From Saccopteryx bilineata (taxonomy: Eukaryota; Chordata; Mammalia; Chiroptera; Emballonuridae): 64,000 nt of DNA. Position numbers and translations under genes: made by a program. Location of the stretch: assembly GCF_036850765.1 (NCBI RefSeq), contig NC_089493.1, positions 14,013,632 to 14,077,631 of the forward strand. Reading direction: 5' to 3'. The notes beneath the pieces were generated by a model that was not told the DNA's origin, did no database searches, and saw nothing but the letters and a program-made list of their open reading frames with translations. How positions within the stretch are numbered: position 1 is the first letter of the stretch; each line of letters starts with the position of its first letter. Shown here piece after piece: positions 32,440 to 43,344 of the stretch.

Positions 32440-33650
32440 TGTAGCTAGGTGAGAAAGATAGTGTTTCTGCTACCATAGAGCCGAACTTTGATTAAAGGGA
32501 CAGGGAAACAGTAAGTAGCTAAACAAAATAGAGTAAAGAATGATAGTGAGACCACTTTGGTAAGGGTGCCTGGAAGACAGTTCTCTAGTTGTAAAGGGCC
32601 AGTCAAAGAGCACAGTACGTGCAAAGGTCCTGAGGTGGGAACCAGCTTGCGTGTTTAAGGCATGGGAAAAAGGACTGTTGTGGCTGGAGGTTGGTGAGTT
32701 GTGGAGTGATTGGAAGATGGAGTGGCAAGGCCCTCTCATTTTGGGTCTTACAGGCGAAGAATGTATGGATTTTACACGAGGTACAACAGATGTAATGGGA
32801 AACTGCTGAAGAATTTTAAACAAAGGAGTCACCGAGCTTGGTGTGTTTATTTACTTATCCTTTTAAATTTATTTTTAATTATACTTGACATACAATATTA
32901 TATTAATTTCAGGTTTACAACATAATGACTCAACATTTATATACCTTGTGAACTGATGGCCACAGTAAGTATAATAACCATCAGTCACTGTCCATAGTTA
33001 TTACCAATATTATTGACAATAGTCCCTATGCTGTACTTTATATTTCTATGACTTATTTTATAACTGAAAGTTTATACTTCTTCCTCCTCTTACCCTTTTC
33101 TGCTCATCCCCCTGGCAACCATCCATTTGTTCTCTATCTCTGTTTCGTTTGTTTTATTTTTGAAAAAAGAACATTTTGGCTACTGTGTGGAAGATGGGAG
33201 CAGAGAGACCAGTGAAGAGGTCTGACCGTGTGGGAGAGAAGGGGCTTTGACTAGAGCAGGACAGTGACATGGTGAGAATGGGAAGATTCAGGGTATGTTC
33301 TGGAAGCAAAGTCGATGGGTTGAAACTGGAGGGCCAGGGGAAAAGGAGCAACAGGATTATTTTAGGGTTTCAGAGGGAGTGTAACTTCCTGAGATTGGAT
33401 GGTATTGGGGTAGGGAGGTGGGAATCAGGAGTTCTGTTCAGGGCAGCCTGGTAAGAGGCCTTTTGGATGTCAGGAAGCAGCTGAGTTCTTGACGTCTAGA
33501 GCCAGGATTGGGGTAGAGTCCTTGGCACATAGGTGGTGTCTATAGCTGTGAGATTGGGTAAGAGCTTCCAGAGGAAGGGGGCAGGGAAGAGAAAAGGACC
33601 CGAGACAGAGCCCTGAGCACTAAAATGTAGAGATTAGGTTGAGAAAAGAT
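32440..33650 (+). mobile_element. L2-like ancient repeat split by an L1 3' end
   Basis: Before the insert: GAGAAAGATAGTGTTTCTGC, AAAGGTCCTGAGGTGGGAAC, TTTACACGAGG and GGAAACTGCTGAAGAATTTT. After it: GGCTACTGTGTGGAAGATGG, GCAGAGAGACCAGTGAAG and a CCAGGGGAAAAGG section. This is one colinear copy of a common ancient mammalian repeat that I recall as L2-derived. The insert is at 32858-33176. Confidence 0.55.
32858..33176 (-). mobile_element. L1 3' UTR (L1MA-type), nested in the L2-like repeat
   Basis: Antisense block order: TTTAATTATACTTGACATAC, ATTAATTTCAGGTTTACAAC, a CAACATTTATATACC block, GTCCCTATGCTGTACTTTAT, then CCCTGGCAACCATCCATTTG and TTCGTTTGTTTTATTTTTG. The order and junctions show a later insertion that interrupts the repeat around it. 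A plus-strand 3' end of the same lineage lies at 43345-43590. Confidence 0.8.
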
Positions 33651-34612
33651 GAGCTAGTGAAAAATCATTGAGAATGAGCTTGTGTTGAAGTTCAAAGAGA
33701 ATTGGGCCAAGAAAAGTTCTAATCACATTGACCAGTCAGTGCTGAACACACAGGAGACACGCAATGAGCATTAGTTTTCTCTTACCGTAAATAGTATCAT
33801 TGATTTATTTTAGTTCTTTCAAGGGATAGAATTTTACTTTTCATCCCAGCATAAATTCAATTTGCAATGGCATTTTTTCCACCTCTTTTATACTGTCTTT
33901 CAAACTGAAATACAGGGCCCTGAGCATCACGGATTGGTCCCTCCTGCCTGGAAACCAGGCTGCAAATCCACCAAGTGAAGACTTCTGTTCTTTCTGTCTT
34001 AAGTTCACGTGATTTAATTTGTCTGAGTAACCTGCTGTCATAGGTTTTCATGGAGTCCTGACATCTAACAGAGTAATTAATGCTTTAGGCTTTTAGGAAC
34101 CGTTTCGGGTTTTTATTAATCACCGTTGTGATTGCACGTATGAATTATGAAGGAGTTATTTTGGTAGTTGGATTTCCTCCTCAGAAAAATTTCCATATTT
34201 GTTCACTGTGAACTGATAGCCTGGAGAAGAGGAAGAAGAATGGAGAATGTTCCCCGGGTCCTATGCCGACATTTCCAATTACCCAGAGTGAGGATTAGTT
34301 CATAGTGTTTACAAGGGTGAGTTGTTCGAAGTTGGGAGTCAAGTGCTTTCTCTTTCTCTCACTGGAAATTCGAGATTCTCTGCCACTGCCCTGAATGTAT
34401 GGATTTTGTGAACTGTTTAAAGAGGCGTGAACATCAGAAGGAACTGTAGGTTTTGTTTGATTTGTCTATGATTCCTGTCACTGGAGAAATCACTCCTACG
34501 ACCTTCAGTTAGTGTGCTGTTCTTTGGGGGGGGGGTGTTTCCAGGAGATGGAGGTATCCAGGTAACTGGAAAGAAATAATTCCTTCTAATTGTATTTAGG
34601 GAAAACATCATG
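33651..34612. other. unique non-coding DNA
   Basis: No exon or repeat recognised. A G10 run lies at 34525-34535. Confidence 0.4.
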
Positions 34613-34617
34613 GATTT

Positions 34618-34665
<48 letters not shown>

Positions 34666-34680
34666 TTTTTCTTTCTTTTT

Positions 34681-34720
<40 letters not shown>

Positions 34721-34729
34721 TTCTTTCTT

Positions 34730-34760
<31 letters not shown>

Positions 34761-34779
34761 TTTTTTTTTTTTTTTTTTT
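34613..34779. repeat. (TTTC)n/(TC)n/T-run polypyrimidine tract
   Basis: Almost every base from 34613 to 34779 is T or C on the plus strand: (TTTC)n to about 34733, then (TC)n, then a T-run that is the SINE's poly-A on the other strand. It creates long phenylalanine/serine/leucine or lysine/glutamate repeat frames that are not proteins. Confidence 0.97.
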
Positions 34780-35162
34780 GATTTTTCTGAAGCTGGAAAC
34801 AGGGAGAGACAGTCAGACAGACTCCCGCATGCGCCTGACCGGGATCCACCCGGCACGCCCACCATGGGGCGACGCTCTGCCCACCAGGGGGCGATGCTCT
34901 GCCCATCCTGGGCGTCGCCATGTTGCGACCAGAGCCACTCTAGCGCCTGGGGCAGAGGCCACAGAGCCATCCCCAGCGCCCGGGCCATCTTTGCTCCAAT
35001 GGAGCCTTGGCTGCGGGAGGGGAAGAGAGAGACAGAGAGGAAGGCGCGGCGGAGGGGTGGAGAAGCAAATGGGCGCTTCTCCTGTGTGCCCTGGCCGGGA
35101 ATCGAACCCGGGTCCTCCACACGCTAGGCCGACGCTCTACCGCTGAGCCAACCGGCCAGGGC
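34780..35162 (-). mobile_element. long tRNA-derived bat SINE with a doubled 22-bp unit
   Basis: Minus-strand head: GCCCTGGCCGGTTGGCTCAG; B-box complement GAATCGAACCCGGG near 35099-35112; well-preserved body. Two 22-bp units (34857-34878 and 34879-34900) each contain a CCACCA.GGGGCGA-type box, the second CCACCAGGGGGCGATG at 34881. CpG density is high, so this is one of the youngest copies here. Confidence 0.95.
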
Positions 35163-35164
35163 TC

Positions 35165-35328
35165 TTTCTTTTTTTAGTGTTTGTTTTATTGATTTTAGAG
35201 AGAGAAGAAGGGAGGGAGAGAGATAGGAACATTGATCTGTTCCTGTCTGTGCCCTGACTGGGGATTGAACCGGCAACCTCTGAGCTCTAGAACTGTGCTG
35301 TAACTGACAGAGCTATCCCGCCAGGGAG
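35165..35328 (-). mobile_element. Ves-like SINE, abutting the previous SINE
   Basis: TGTTTTATTGATTTTAGAGA, a GGGAGGGAGAGAG section, a CCCTGACTGGGGATTGAACC block (B-box complement) and CCCGCCAGGG end it. It lies head-to-tail with the long SINE, with only a few bases between them. Confidence 0.85.
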
Positions 35329-36692
35329 GAAACGGTATGAATTTTCAAAGTCATATGATTTTATTGAGATAGGGTATGAAGAAGGAATGTGATGGGTGGT
35401 GTCTAGTCCTTAGGATTCTGTGTCAAATGCAAAAAACAAAACACAGTAACTGTTGTCTGTGAAACTCCTCCCCCCGAGGCGTCGGCTCACCACAGACCCC
35501 CAGACCTTTGCAGGTTCTCCGCATAAACACTGCTGGACCTGCGGGTGGGCCCTGCTTGCCATTTTCCTGGGCACGGGGGAACACGTAGGCTTCCCTGTAC
35601 TTACAGGGAATTTTACTGCATGCCTTTTACCTTGACAAGAGACTTGCGGCTTTACTGGGAACCGGGCTCTTTTCAATGATTAGAGTGATTTTCTGTGATT
35701 CTGCCATACTTGGGGAAGATTTTTGAGACTACAAATAAAAGACAAAAGTGGTTATACCAGTGTGTGGCTGGAGGCGGCCACTCTGCTAGCATGCAGCACC
35801 TTGACTATTGAGTGACAATACCTGGTATTGCTCTAACTGCCATTTTTTATTCTTCCTAAGTGGCCAGTTGGGATGAGGGCTGGGGGAAAGGGGCTGGATT
35901 GGGCAGGAGGAAGTCCATTTGCAAAGTCGATAGCGGAAGTCTTCAGGCAGAGCAGGGGACATATGATCTGCATTCCATGTAGATAAGGAAAGGATTTGAT
36001 ACCCAGTAGATGGGCCGCCCGCTAATGCTGCTGGAGCTTGCTGGGACAGTCTATGCCCCTCTAATCTGATGGCATTTTCATCTTAATTTACTTGCAACCT
36101 ACTTTTTTTTCTTTTCTTTTCTTCTCTTTTTTGTAGGTAACAGCATTTCTGACAAAGGTGATAAATTTGCTTAAGCTTAACATTCAGATTCTTTCCTCAT
36201 ATGAGTGTTATATAATTATATATACATTTGGGCTCAAAGGTCCCCATCTAACAAATTCCCTTCACAGGAATACCATTCGAGAGCCCATTCTCTCATTAAT
36301 TTTATTTGACATTTATGTCAACATTACATTCCTAGCCTAAAAGGAGAAATCACGTGTGTCCGCAGGGGTGTATTTTAAAGTGGAGTATTTAGTTTGGCAG
36401 TGAAAAGCAGCTAGCCAAGTGTGCTAAAGCAAAATTTTGTAAATTAGTTAATATAAAGTGGTCTGAAGGCACGAAGTCTAAATTGTTCTACAAAGTGCTA
36501 AATGCTGGTGCATGTGGCCGTTTTGATGTTCGTAACATTTTCCCTCCCCTGGGGCTCCCAGAGTTGACTTAAAATGGTCTGGAAAGTGAACTTGGGAGCC
36601 TTCAGAGGCGAAAGAAGCGGACTGAGCGTACGTCGCTATGGTGTCAGGAGTGGAAGTTGCTAATGTGAGACCTGATGCAAAACCTTGCCCTT
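35329..36692. other. unique non-coding DNA
   Basis: No transposable element or exon recognised. A T/C-rich tract followed by TTTGTAG|GTAACAG at 36117-36143 looks acceptor-like, but no supported exon follows it. Confidence 0.4.
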
Positions 36693-36892
36693 GCCCTGGT
36701 CTGGTATCTCAGTGGTTATAGCGGCCGTCCGGATATGTCAAGGTTGTGGATTTGATCCCCAGTCAGGGCACCGCACTAGAATCAACCAGTGAATGCATAA
36801 GTGGGTGGAACGACGAAGCGGTGTTTCTCTCTCTCACCCCCCCCCCCATCTGCCTCTCTTCCTCTCTAAAATCAGTCAATTAAAACATTTTT
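36693..36892 (+). mobile_element. Ves-like SINE
   Basis: CCCTGGTCTGGTATCTCAGT, an AGCGGCCGTCCGGATA block, B box TTGATCCCCAGTCAGGG, AATCAACCAGTGAATGCATA, then a CT-rich run and C9 at 36838-36846. Confidence 0.9.
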
Positions 36893-37153
36893 TTTTCTTA
36901 AACATGTTCTTAAAAAAATCAGCCCTGCTTCCTCTCCCACTTAAACTAACTTCAGAGCCAGGGGTTTACCAGTTAAACACGCAGCATCCAGTTTCCGATT
37001 GTGAATGAAGAGTTTCACAAACACTGTGGTTGACGCGGGAGGGCACTGGGGGCGCCCTCCCAGCAGAAGCATCGTGAACTGCGCTGTTTCCCGACTGTGG
37101 TCACGTGGCCACGGCATTGCTTAGCACTTCCAAAAGTAGACAGAAACCCAGTC

Positions 37154-37214
37154 GGGGGGAGGGGGGATTGGCCCTATGCCTGGGGGTGGGGGGTGTGTGG
37201 GGGGGTGGGGGTTG
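37154..37214 (+). repeat. G-rich tract with G-quadruplex potential
   Basis: Several runs of three or more G are separated by short loops (GTCGGGGGGAGGGGGG near 37151; GGGGGTGGGGGG near 37182; GGGGGGGTGGGGG near 37199). The word TTGGCCCTA occurs twice (37169 and 37213), so part of the tract may be a local duplication. Confidence 0.7.
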
Positions 37215-38609
37215 GCCCTAAGCAAGGAAGGACTGCCCGGTAGCATTGATATCCTCTGACTCAGGGGTCTAGGTTGAATTCTGAATCCGTGGCTGGCACC
37301 AGGGAGAGAAGGATCGACCCCTAAGCAGTATCCCAGGGCCCGCACGTGGCAGTCCCCTCTGGTTCCAGAACGCTGACTCTCGCGTACTTTGCGGTTTGTG
37401 TGTGCTCACGCTGAGCTCTGTGCTTGGCTGTAAGGGCCGATGGCAGGCTGAGATTTTGTTTTGCAGGGAACTCACCGGCGCTGGGGAGGACTGGCCTTTG
37501 GCATAAGGAAGGAGCGGGCAGTATGTTAAACCCCGCCCCCATTTGTCTTCATTCCAGCCTGCATCCCGACCCCACCATGGCCTCCCGGCCCCGCCAGGGT
37601 TTACTGGTCCCCTCCAAAGAACATTCCAGTCCCCTCCACTCTGTCTTCACAAAGGTCAAGTCAAGTCATTGGTCGAGTCAGTATCTCGTGGGTGCCCCCG
37701 TGGTGGGCCGGCCACGCAATGTCTCTGGAAGTTCCGGGCGTTATGAAGGAAGATGAGGAGGAGGATAGCTGCAGATCAAAGAGAAACTTGAATCGGGGTT
37801 GGACTCAGCATCATCAGCAGCTTAGACAACTTGGTTCTCAGTGCTGCAGTTTGGCTTTGAGGATGTTGTGACTTTCTTACCTGATCTCGTCTGTGTAAGC
37901 TCTGGCTAGCTTTGCTAGCTGCCTTTGCGTGCAGAGTAAGCTCTGGTGGTGGTATTGTGTGTGTGTGTGTGTGTGTGGGGGTGTTTCAGAGTTCTGGTAT
38001 ACCCTTCCAACATGCGGGACTAAGAAACTCAGTTTTCTGACTGTCAGGGCCTCTGGGCTTCGTAGGGAAGAGATTTTGAGGGCTGGAAAGGCGCTGAGGG
38101 CTGGGCCACCCCTGCACGTATAGATAAGCCCAGAGAGATCAAGAGCCAGGTTTCCTCACAGTTGCCTGTTCTCCTGGTAGCCACTGCCTCCAGGCTGAGC
38201 AGAGAGCTTTCCGTTGTGACACCAGCCCAGTGGGAGGGAAAGTGGTCGAGATTCCTTTGCTGAGGGCTGGGGTAAGAGCCATGTTCCAGCACCCTGAGAT
38301 GGAAGGGATCTGCAAGACTGTGGACTCAAACCCTGAGCCCACGGGCTCAGGACGGCAGAGCTGCACCTGGCCGCTCACTGCCTCCAGCCTTGTTCAGTTG
38401 TGCCCTCCGTGTTTTCTGGGGAGAAGACAGTTACAGGCACCCATTGGTGTCTTCTCTCTCTCTCTCTCATTCCAGTACTCATCCCTACCCCCCACCATGG
38501 CCCTGCCAGCCACCAAATGTATTCATTCCAGGTCTTGATCAACCCCAAAGAAGATTAGGATAGTGTTCACTATGGAACTAATCTGTCCTTGTTGAGAGCG
38601 TGCCTCCGT

Positions 38610-38641
38610 TTTTAAACTCAGTCATTTAACTGAGTTTAAAA
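38610..38641. repeat. perfect 13-bp inverted repeat, 6-nt loop
   Basis: TTTTAAACTCAGT at 38610-38622 and ACTGAGTTTAAAA at 38629-38641 enclose CATTTA. It lies just before an MLT1-type LTR and is not part of a recognised element. Confidence 0.9.
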
Positions 38642-38699
38642 CTACCATTTCCTTAAAACATCCTTTTTTTTTTTTCCTGGAATTTTTGGTGCTGCCTCC

Positions 38700-38875
38700 A
38701 GCTAGGGAGCTCTCTGGGGTCTCCTTTAGAAGGGCACTAATCCCATGAGGGCTCCACCCACATGACTTAATCACCTCTTAAAGGCCCCACTTCCTAACAC
38801 CATCACAGGGAGAGGGGGGCTGTTAGGATTCCAATGTGTGAATTTTGAAGGGGATACAGACCATACATAGTAAGG
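38700..38875 (-). mobile_element. MaLR (MLT1-type) LTR fragment
   Basis: The plus strand reads GGGAGCTCTCTGGGGTCTCC, AAGGGCACTAATCCCATGAG, GGCTCCACCCACATGACTTA, ATCACCTCTTAAAGGCCCCA and CTTCCTAACACCATCACAGG. This is the antisense of an MLT1/MST LTR of the ERVL-MaLR group. It is an old solo LTR fragment without internal genes. Confidence 0.78.
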
Positions 38876-40605
38876 GGCGATATTTTTCAACTAGAAAGTG
38901 GTGAAGGTCTGTTCCGGAGGGCACTGAATGATTGGGGGGGCGGGCTGTGGAGGAAGTGGCGCAGCTCAACAACAGTTGCGAACAGTGACCAAGGAGCTAA
39001 TTCCCTCTGCTTCCCACCCCCTTAGGAATGACTCCTCTTTGCTGCTTAAGCCCTTGCTTTATACAGACGCCCCCCTCCTCCTTAGCCTTCACACCTGGCA
39101 TGGAGAGCTGTGTGTGACTTGGCCCCGTGGCCCTTGTACCCCGGTCCCTGAACACATGGCATCTGGCCCCTTGGTTGGCCCAGGAATGAGAATGTGGGTA
39201 TGCCTGCACCGTGTGGAGGGGGCTCACGTGCAGCTTTCTTCTCCAGTGCAATTTAGAAATTGCCAGCAGACTGGCTCTGTGGCTGGAGGGCCCGGCCCCT
39301 TCTTTAACGAAAGGTTTCAGAAAGCAACAAGTGCCGCCGGTGTTCACTAAGTGTGGCTTTATTGGCACCTGGCTCCTTGTAATATATTTTTAATATACTA
39401 TGTATGCTGTATCTGAGTAAATCACTGGGCATGTTTTGAAATTAAATATTTGCTAAGGGCTAGGTTCTGCCGGTGTTCAATTATTGATAACAAATTTCAG
39501 ACACTGGATGAGACTTGATGATATATGATTTTCGAGTGACCTGCCATTTATTAGACTTTATCTGCCCATGAAATCCATTTCCAATTCAGACCATATCTAC
39601 TGTGGGGATTGCTTGCCAGAAATCTATTCCCTGGCTTCTCCTTATTTCAGTGAAATATCTCTGTCTCAGCACCTTTCCCAAGGTGGCTGATCTAATCGGG
39701 GCCCAGTCACTTAGCGCTTCTCATTTTCTTTGGCAGGTCTGTCAAACTGGGAAGTGTACACTCAGAAGCCATAGGGACCCGGCTCCTTTTCCCTTTTCCT
39801 ATATGGCCGAACGTTGGAGGAGTTGCACTCCCCAAAGCAGAGCTGGGCTCTGGGATCTATAGACAAACAGGACCACCGTTGTGGTCAAACAGAAGTGGCC
39901 TCCGGCCTTTCCCTGTGTCTGGAGCTGTCAGGCACCTCTCCTGGTGGAGCAGGGCTCAGGGACCCCGAGCAATTGGAACTCATTTGCATGGCATGGAAGG
40001 CCGCTGGGCTCCCCCTTCCTCACCGACGACTTCTCTGTAGACAGGTGTGTGCTTCTGGCTGCGGCCAGGACCAGCTGGCAGGATGACTCGAACTTGTCAT
40101 CACAGAAATAAAATTTGTCACCTCTGTGTTCTCAACCTCTGTTCTTTCCTGTTTAACCAGCTTTCTGGATCTTTATAAACATTTCAGGGTTTCTATTTTT
40201 GTTTCCTAATTAATTCAGAAAAGGAACAGAAGACAGTGCTAATGACAGAGAAGAGAAAGGGGACAGGTAGGACTGAGGATGGCTTTTGTTTTTCAGTTAG
40301 GGATGGTAATTGAATGAAGATGGGTGCCCACAATTTGAGAAATTACTTAGGGCCTGCCAATACCTTGGTGATTCTTAGGCTGTCCTGGAACTGGTCAGAA
40401 TTTATGAACATGTCTAAATTGATCAAATATGAAGGCAAGCTTTTCTTGCTACACTAATGGACCATGATACCTCGTTTTCCCCCCACACAAGGAGGGATAA
40501 GAATTTCCACATATTTTAATTATTTAATTATTTGAAATGTGTTCTTGTTAGCACGACTTCTGAAATTATATTCTCTGAGTACATTAAACCTAATTCAACC
40601 TTTGT
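38876..40605. other. unique non-coding DNA
   Basis: No exon or repeat recognised. The long overlapping open frames at 38928-39368 on both strands have no recognised domain. Confidence 0.4.
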
Positions 40606-41029
40606 GGGGTTTTGTTGTTGTTGTTTGTATTTTTCTGAAGCTGGAAACAGGGAGAGACAGTCAGACAGACTCCCGCATGCGCCCGACCGGGATCTACCCG
40701 GCACGCCCATCAGGGGGCGATGCCCGACCGGGATCCACCCGGCACGCCCATCAGGGGGCGATGCTCTGCCCCTCCGGGGTGTCGCTCTGTTGTGACCAGA
40801 GCCACTATAGTGCCTGGGACAGAGGCCAAGGAGCCATCCCCAGCACCCGGGCCATCTTTGCTCCAATGGAGCCTCGCTGTGGGAGGGGAAGAGAGAGACA
40901 GAGAGGAAGGAGAGGCGGAGGGGTGGAGAAGCAGATGGGCGCTTCTCCTGTGTGCCCTGGCCAGGAATTGAACCTGGGACTTCTGCACGCCAGGCCGACG
41001 CTCTACCACTGAGCCAACCGGCCAGGGCC
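40606..41029 (-). mobile_element. long tRNA-derived bat SINE with a 41-bp internal tandem duplication
   Basis: Minus-strand head: GCCCTGGCCGGTTGGCTCAG; B-box complement near 40970-40980; well-preserved body. A 41-bp unit is present twice, at 40681-40721 and 40722-40762, with one mismatch, so this copy is longer than the norm. The target duplication TCAACCTTTGT (40595 and 41030) is perfect over 11 bp. Confidence 0.95.
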
Positions 41030-41204
41030 TCAACCTTTGTTTTGATGGTGCAAAATTATCTTTATAAATATCTGGAGCTGTGTACTTTAATGATTACAGA
41101 ATCTTAACAGTCTCAAGGGGGGGGTAGCGTTTTAATTAAATGAACATTTCCTCCATTCCATTGTTACTGAAAAGGCTAAAATAATAGACATGAAATAATG
41201 GAAA

Positions 41205-41400
41205 GAGTTCTAAATTTGGAGTCAACACTCTGGTTCTAATTTAAGTTTAATCATTAATTAGCTGGTTGACCTTTAAGCAAGTCTCTGAACTTCTCTGAGA
41301 GTTTATTTCTTCCTCTGTGAAAATGAGGGAATTGGACCGTTATGTTCCCAAGGTTGTTTACATTGCTAAGATGTTATAATTTTCTGGTGAAAGACCATGC
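41205..41400 (+). mobile_element. MIR element
   Basis: GAGTCAACACTCTGGTTCTA, a TTAATTAGCTGGTTGACC block, TTTAAGCAAGTCTCTGAACT, TCTCTGAGAG, TCTTCCTCTGTGAAAATGAG and GGAATTGGACCGTTATG follow the MIR consensus in order. Confidence 0.8.
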
Positions 41401-41517
41401 TCTCAGTTGTCCTGAGGGTGTTTAAAGTTAGGATTATTTGTTTCTTTATGATATGGCCCCATGGTGTTAAGATTTCTAGGTATTGTTGTTAACATTGAAG
41501 CTTTTCTCTATTCCGTG

Positions 41518-41735
41518 GGTTGTACGCTAGAGTCTCCGGGCCAAATGTGACCTGCCACCTGTTTCTGTAAATAAAAGCTTATCGGAACCCAGCCCCACTC
41601 ACTTGTTTGCCTATTGTCTATGGCTTCTTTTGAGTGACAGTGGTTGAGTTGAGTAGTCCATTGGAGAAGGTCTGAGTCATCATGCCTAAAATATTTACTA
41701 TCTGGTCTTTATCTTTACAGGAAAAGTTTGCAAAC
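41518..41735 (-). mobile_element. ancient hAT-Charlie-type MITE
   Basis: The block order is GGGCCAAATGTGACCTGCC, TGTTTCTGTAAATAAAAGC, TATTGTCTATGGCTTCTTTT, GAGTTGAGTAGTCC, TAAAATATTTACTATCTGG and GAAAAGTTTGCAAAC. This matches a common old mammalian hAT MITE in antisense orientation. Ends are eroded and no target duplication is obvious. Confidence 0.75.
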
Positions 41736-42149
41736 TCTCCTTTATTTTTATTTATTTTTTTTCACTCTGTCACTTTTCCAGGAATCCGTTTGCACTTGCC
41801 GCATCTGCCTGTCCAGAGGCTGAGAAACCAGACAGCACAACTCCTTAGAATGAAGGTCAACGGGAGGGTCCTTAGGTGCTGAAGGGAGTTGGAGGGACAG
41901 TCTTTGGTGCATGGGCTTTTGAGCTACTTAGTTTCTAGGTCATTTTGGGGAGTTATTCTATGCAGTTGAAGTCTTACCACAATTTGAAATTTCTAGAAAC
42001 AGTTGCTTTTATTTTGCTGACCATGGTTATATGGATTATACATTGGATTTGCATACAGCCCTCTCCCTACGTACATGACGCCACTTCGTACATGTGGTGT
42101 TGCTGTCATGGTTAGGCTCAATGTAAAAGTAGCAAAGTGAACTTGAGAT
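41736..42149. other. unique non-coding DNA
   Basis: No exon or repeat recognised. Confidence 0.4.
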
Positions 42150-42286
42150 CAAGAGGGAGACTTGACTTTGGATGGTGAACACACAATACAACACACAGAT
42201 GATATATTATAGAATTGTATACCTGAAACCTGTATAATTTTATTAACAAATGTCACACCAATAAATTCAATAAAAAATAAAAACCC
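42150..42286 (+). mobile_element. L1 3' end
   Basis: TTTGGATGGTGAACACACAA, a CAGATGATATATTATAGAAT block, TGTATACCTGAAACCTGTAT and AATTTTATTAACAAATGTCA end in AATAAATTCAATAAAAAATA. This is a typical old bat/laurasiatherian L1 3' end. Confidence 0.82.
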
Positions 42287-42287
42287 C

Positions 42288-42400
42288 TGGGTTTAGATCC
42301 TGCTCCATGTCTGTAGGGCCTGAGGCCATCCCTTCCTTTCCCCAGCCGGTTCCTTCATCTGTAAAATGGGAAGGATACTGAATTCATCGTAGGGTATGCT
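42288..42400 (+). mobile_element. MIR fragment
   Basis: GGGTTTAGATCCTGCTCCAT, a CCGGTTCCTTCATCTGT block and AAAATGGGAAGGATACTGAA follow the MIR order, directly after the L1 3' end, so the L1 may have inserted into it. Confidence 0.6.
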
Positions 42401-43344
42401 CCCTCCTTCCACAGCCCTTCCCGCCACCTGGCTAGAGCGGTTAGGAAACCAACATGCCAGACGATAGAAAACAAAGTGGGCCACGGGCACTGGTGGGCAA
42501 GATCACAGTGCTCTCAGATTTAATAGGTGCTCCACGATTTCCTCTCTTCTCTGTGGCCAGCTGAGTAAGTTGCAAGTTGCCAGAACCCTGCTTGTGATAA
42601 AGTCAAACTTGGGTTCCTGTTAGGCCTTGTTCCTGTGCACCGCTCCCTGGGTGACGAGGGGGAGGAATTAGGGTGAGGGGTAACACGCAGGTCTTCATAG
42701 CATCAGCGCCAGTTCTTGTCATTTACAGACGATGGCGCTATTTCGTGGGTGTGGATCTGAGACCGGGAATGTACAGTTGCTGTATGGATGACTACCTCTC
42801 TTTCTGGTTCATAAGTTCCTTAAAGGCAGGAATTGTTTTTTATTTTAGGTCCAAGTCTCCATTGACAAGAACAATGTCTGGCTTCAACAAATATATGCTG
42901 AATTGATTTGTCATGACCAAGATTTTCTGGCGGCATAAAGGTTTCTTTGAGGTTTCTGTGTTAACTGTGTGTCTAGGTAGACCTCTGTAGTAGCCATCTA
43001 TTTTAAATTTGTTCACTGTACGGTGCTCAGTGTAAAAACAGAGCCACCTCACGGGGGAAGTCACCCTGCCTTTAGGAGATAGAAACAGAAAGCAGGTAAC
43101 AGCTGCAGCAACCGCGGGCGGAGCTGGGCTGAAACCTTTCTGGGAAATCTTGTCTCAACCTGCTTCTCACCCAGGATCACCACGGCTTCTCACCATCTCC
43201 GTCCTTTTTGTGACTTGGAGGCTGGCACCCACTTCTCACCTCTGTCCTTTTTGCCCACCTGCTGTCAGTGGGTAACGTGGGTCATATGGTGGGAACCAAC
43301 AAAAAGGCTAACATAGAACTCAGCTTGCAGCTCATCTAAGGAAG
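42401..43344. other. unique DNA with an L2 3'-end-like piece
   Basis: Positions 42800-42910 (GTTCCTTAAAGGCAGGAATT, then ACAATGTCTGGCTTCAACAA, ATATATGCTGAATTG) resemble an L2 3' end. The rest has no recognised feature. Confidence 0.45.

Larger units (their letters stand above)
36893..38699. other. unique GC-richer DNA with a G-tract and a hairpin
   Basis: No gene recognised. It contains a G-rich tract at 37154-37214 and a perfect 13-bp hairpin at 38610-38641 (both listed separately), plus a (GT)n at 37957-37977. Open frames here overlap on both strands and lack domains. Confidence 0.4.

Noticed and set aside
34608..35146. Long open frames of 170-178 codons on both strands near 34.6-35.1 kb.
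   Set aside because: They run through a TTTC microsatellite and a SINE. The products are low complexity plus SINE-derived sequence that recurs at every SINE copy.
36117..36143. Acceptor-like polypyrimidine-TTTGTAG followed by GTAACAG.
   Set aside because: The candidate acceptor is followed at once by a donor-like GTAACA and no supported exon, so it is probably chance.
38700..38875. Endogenous retrovirus with genes next to the MLT1-type LTR.
   Set aside because: Only a solo, eroded LTR fragment is present. No gag, pol or env-like sequence was seen nearby or near the other MLT1 fragment at 47108.
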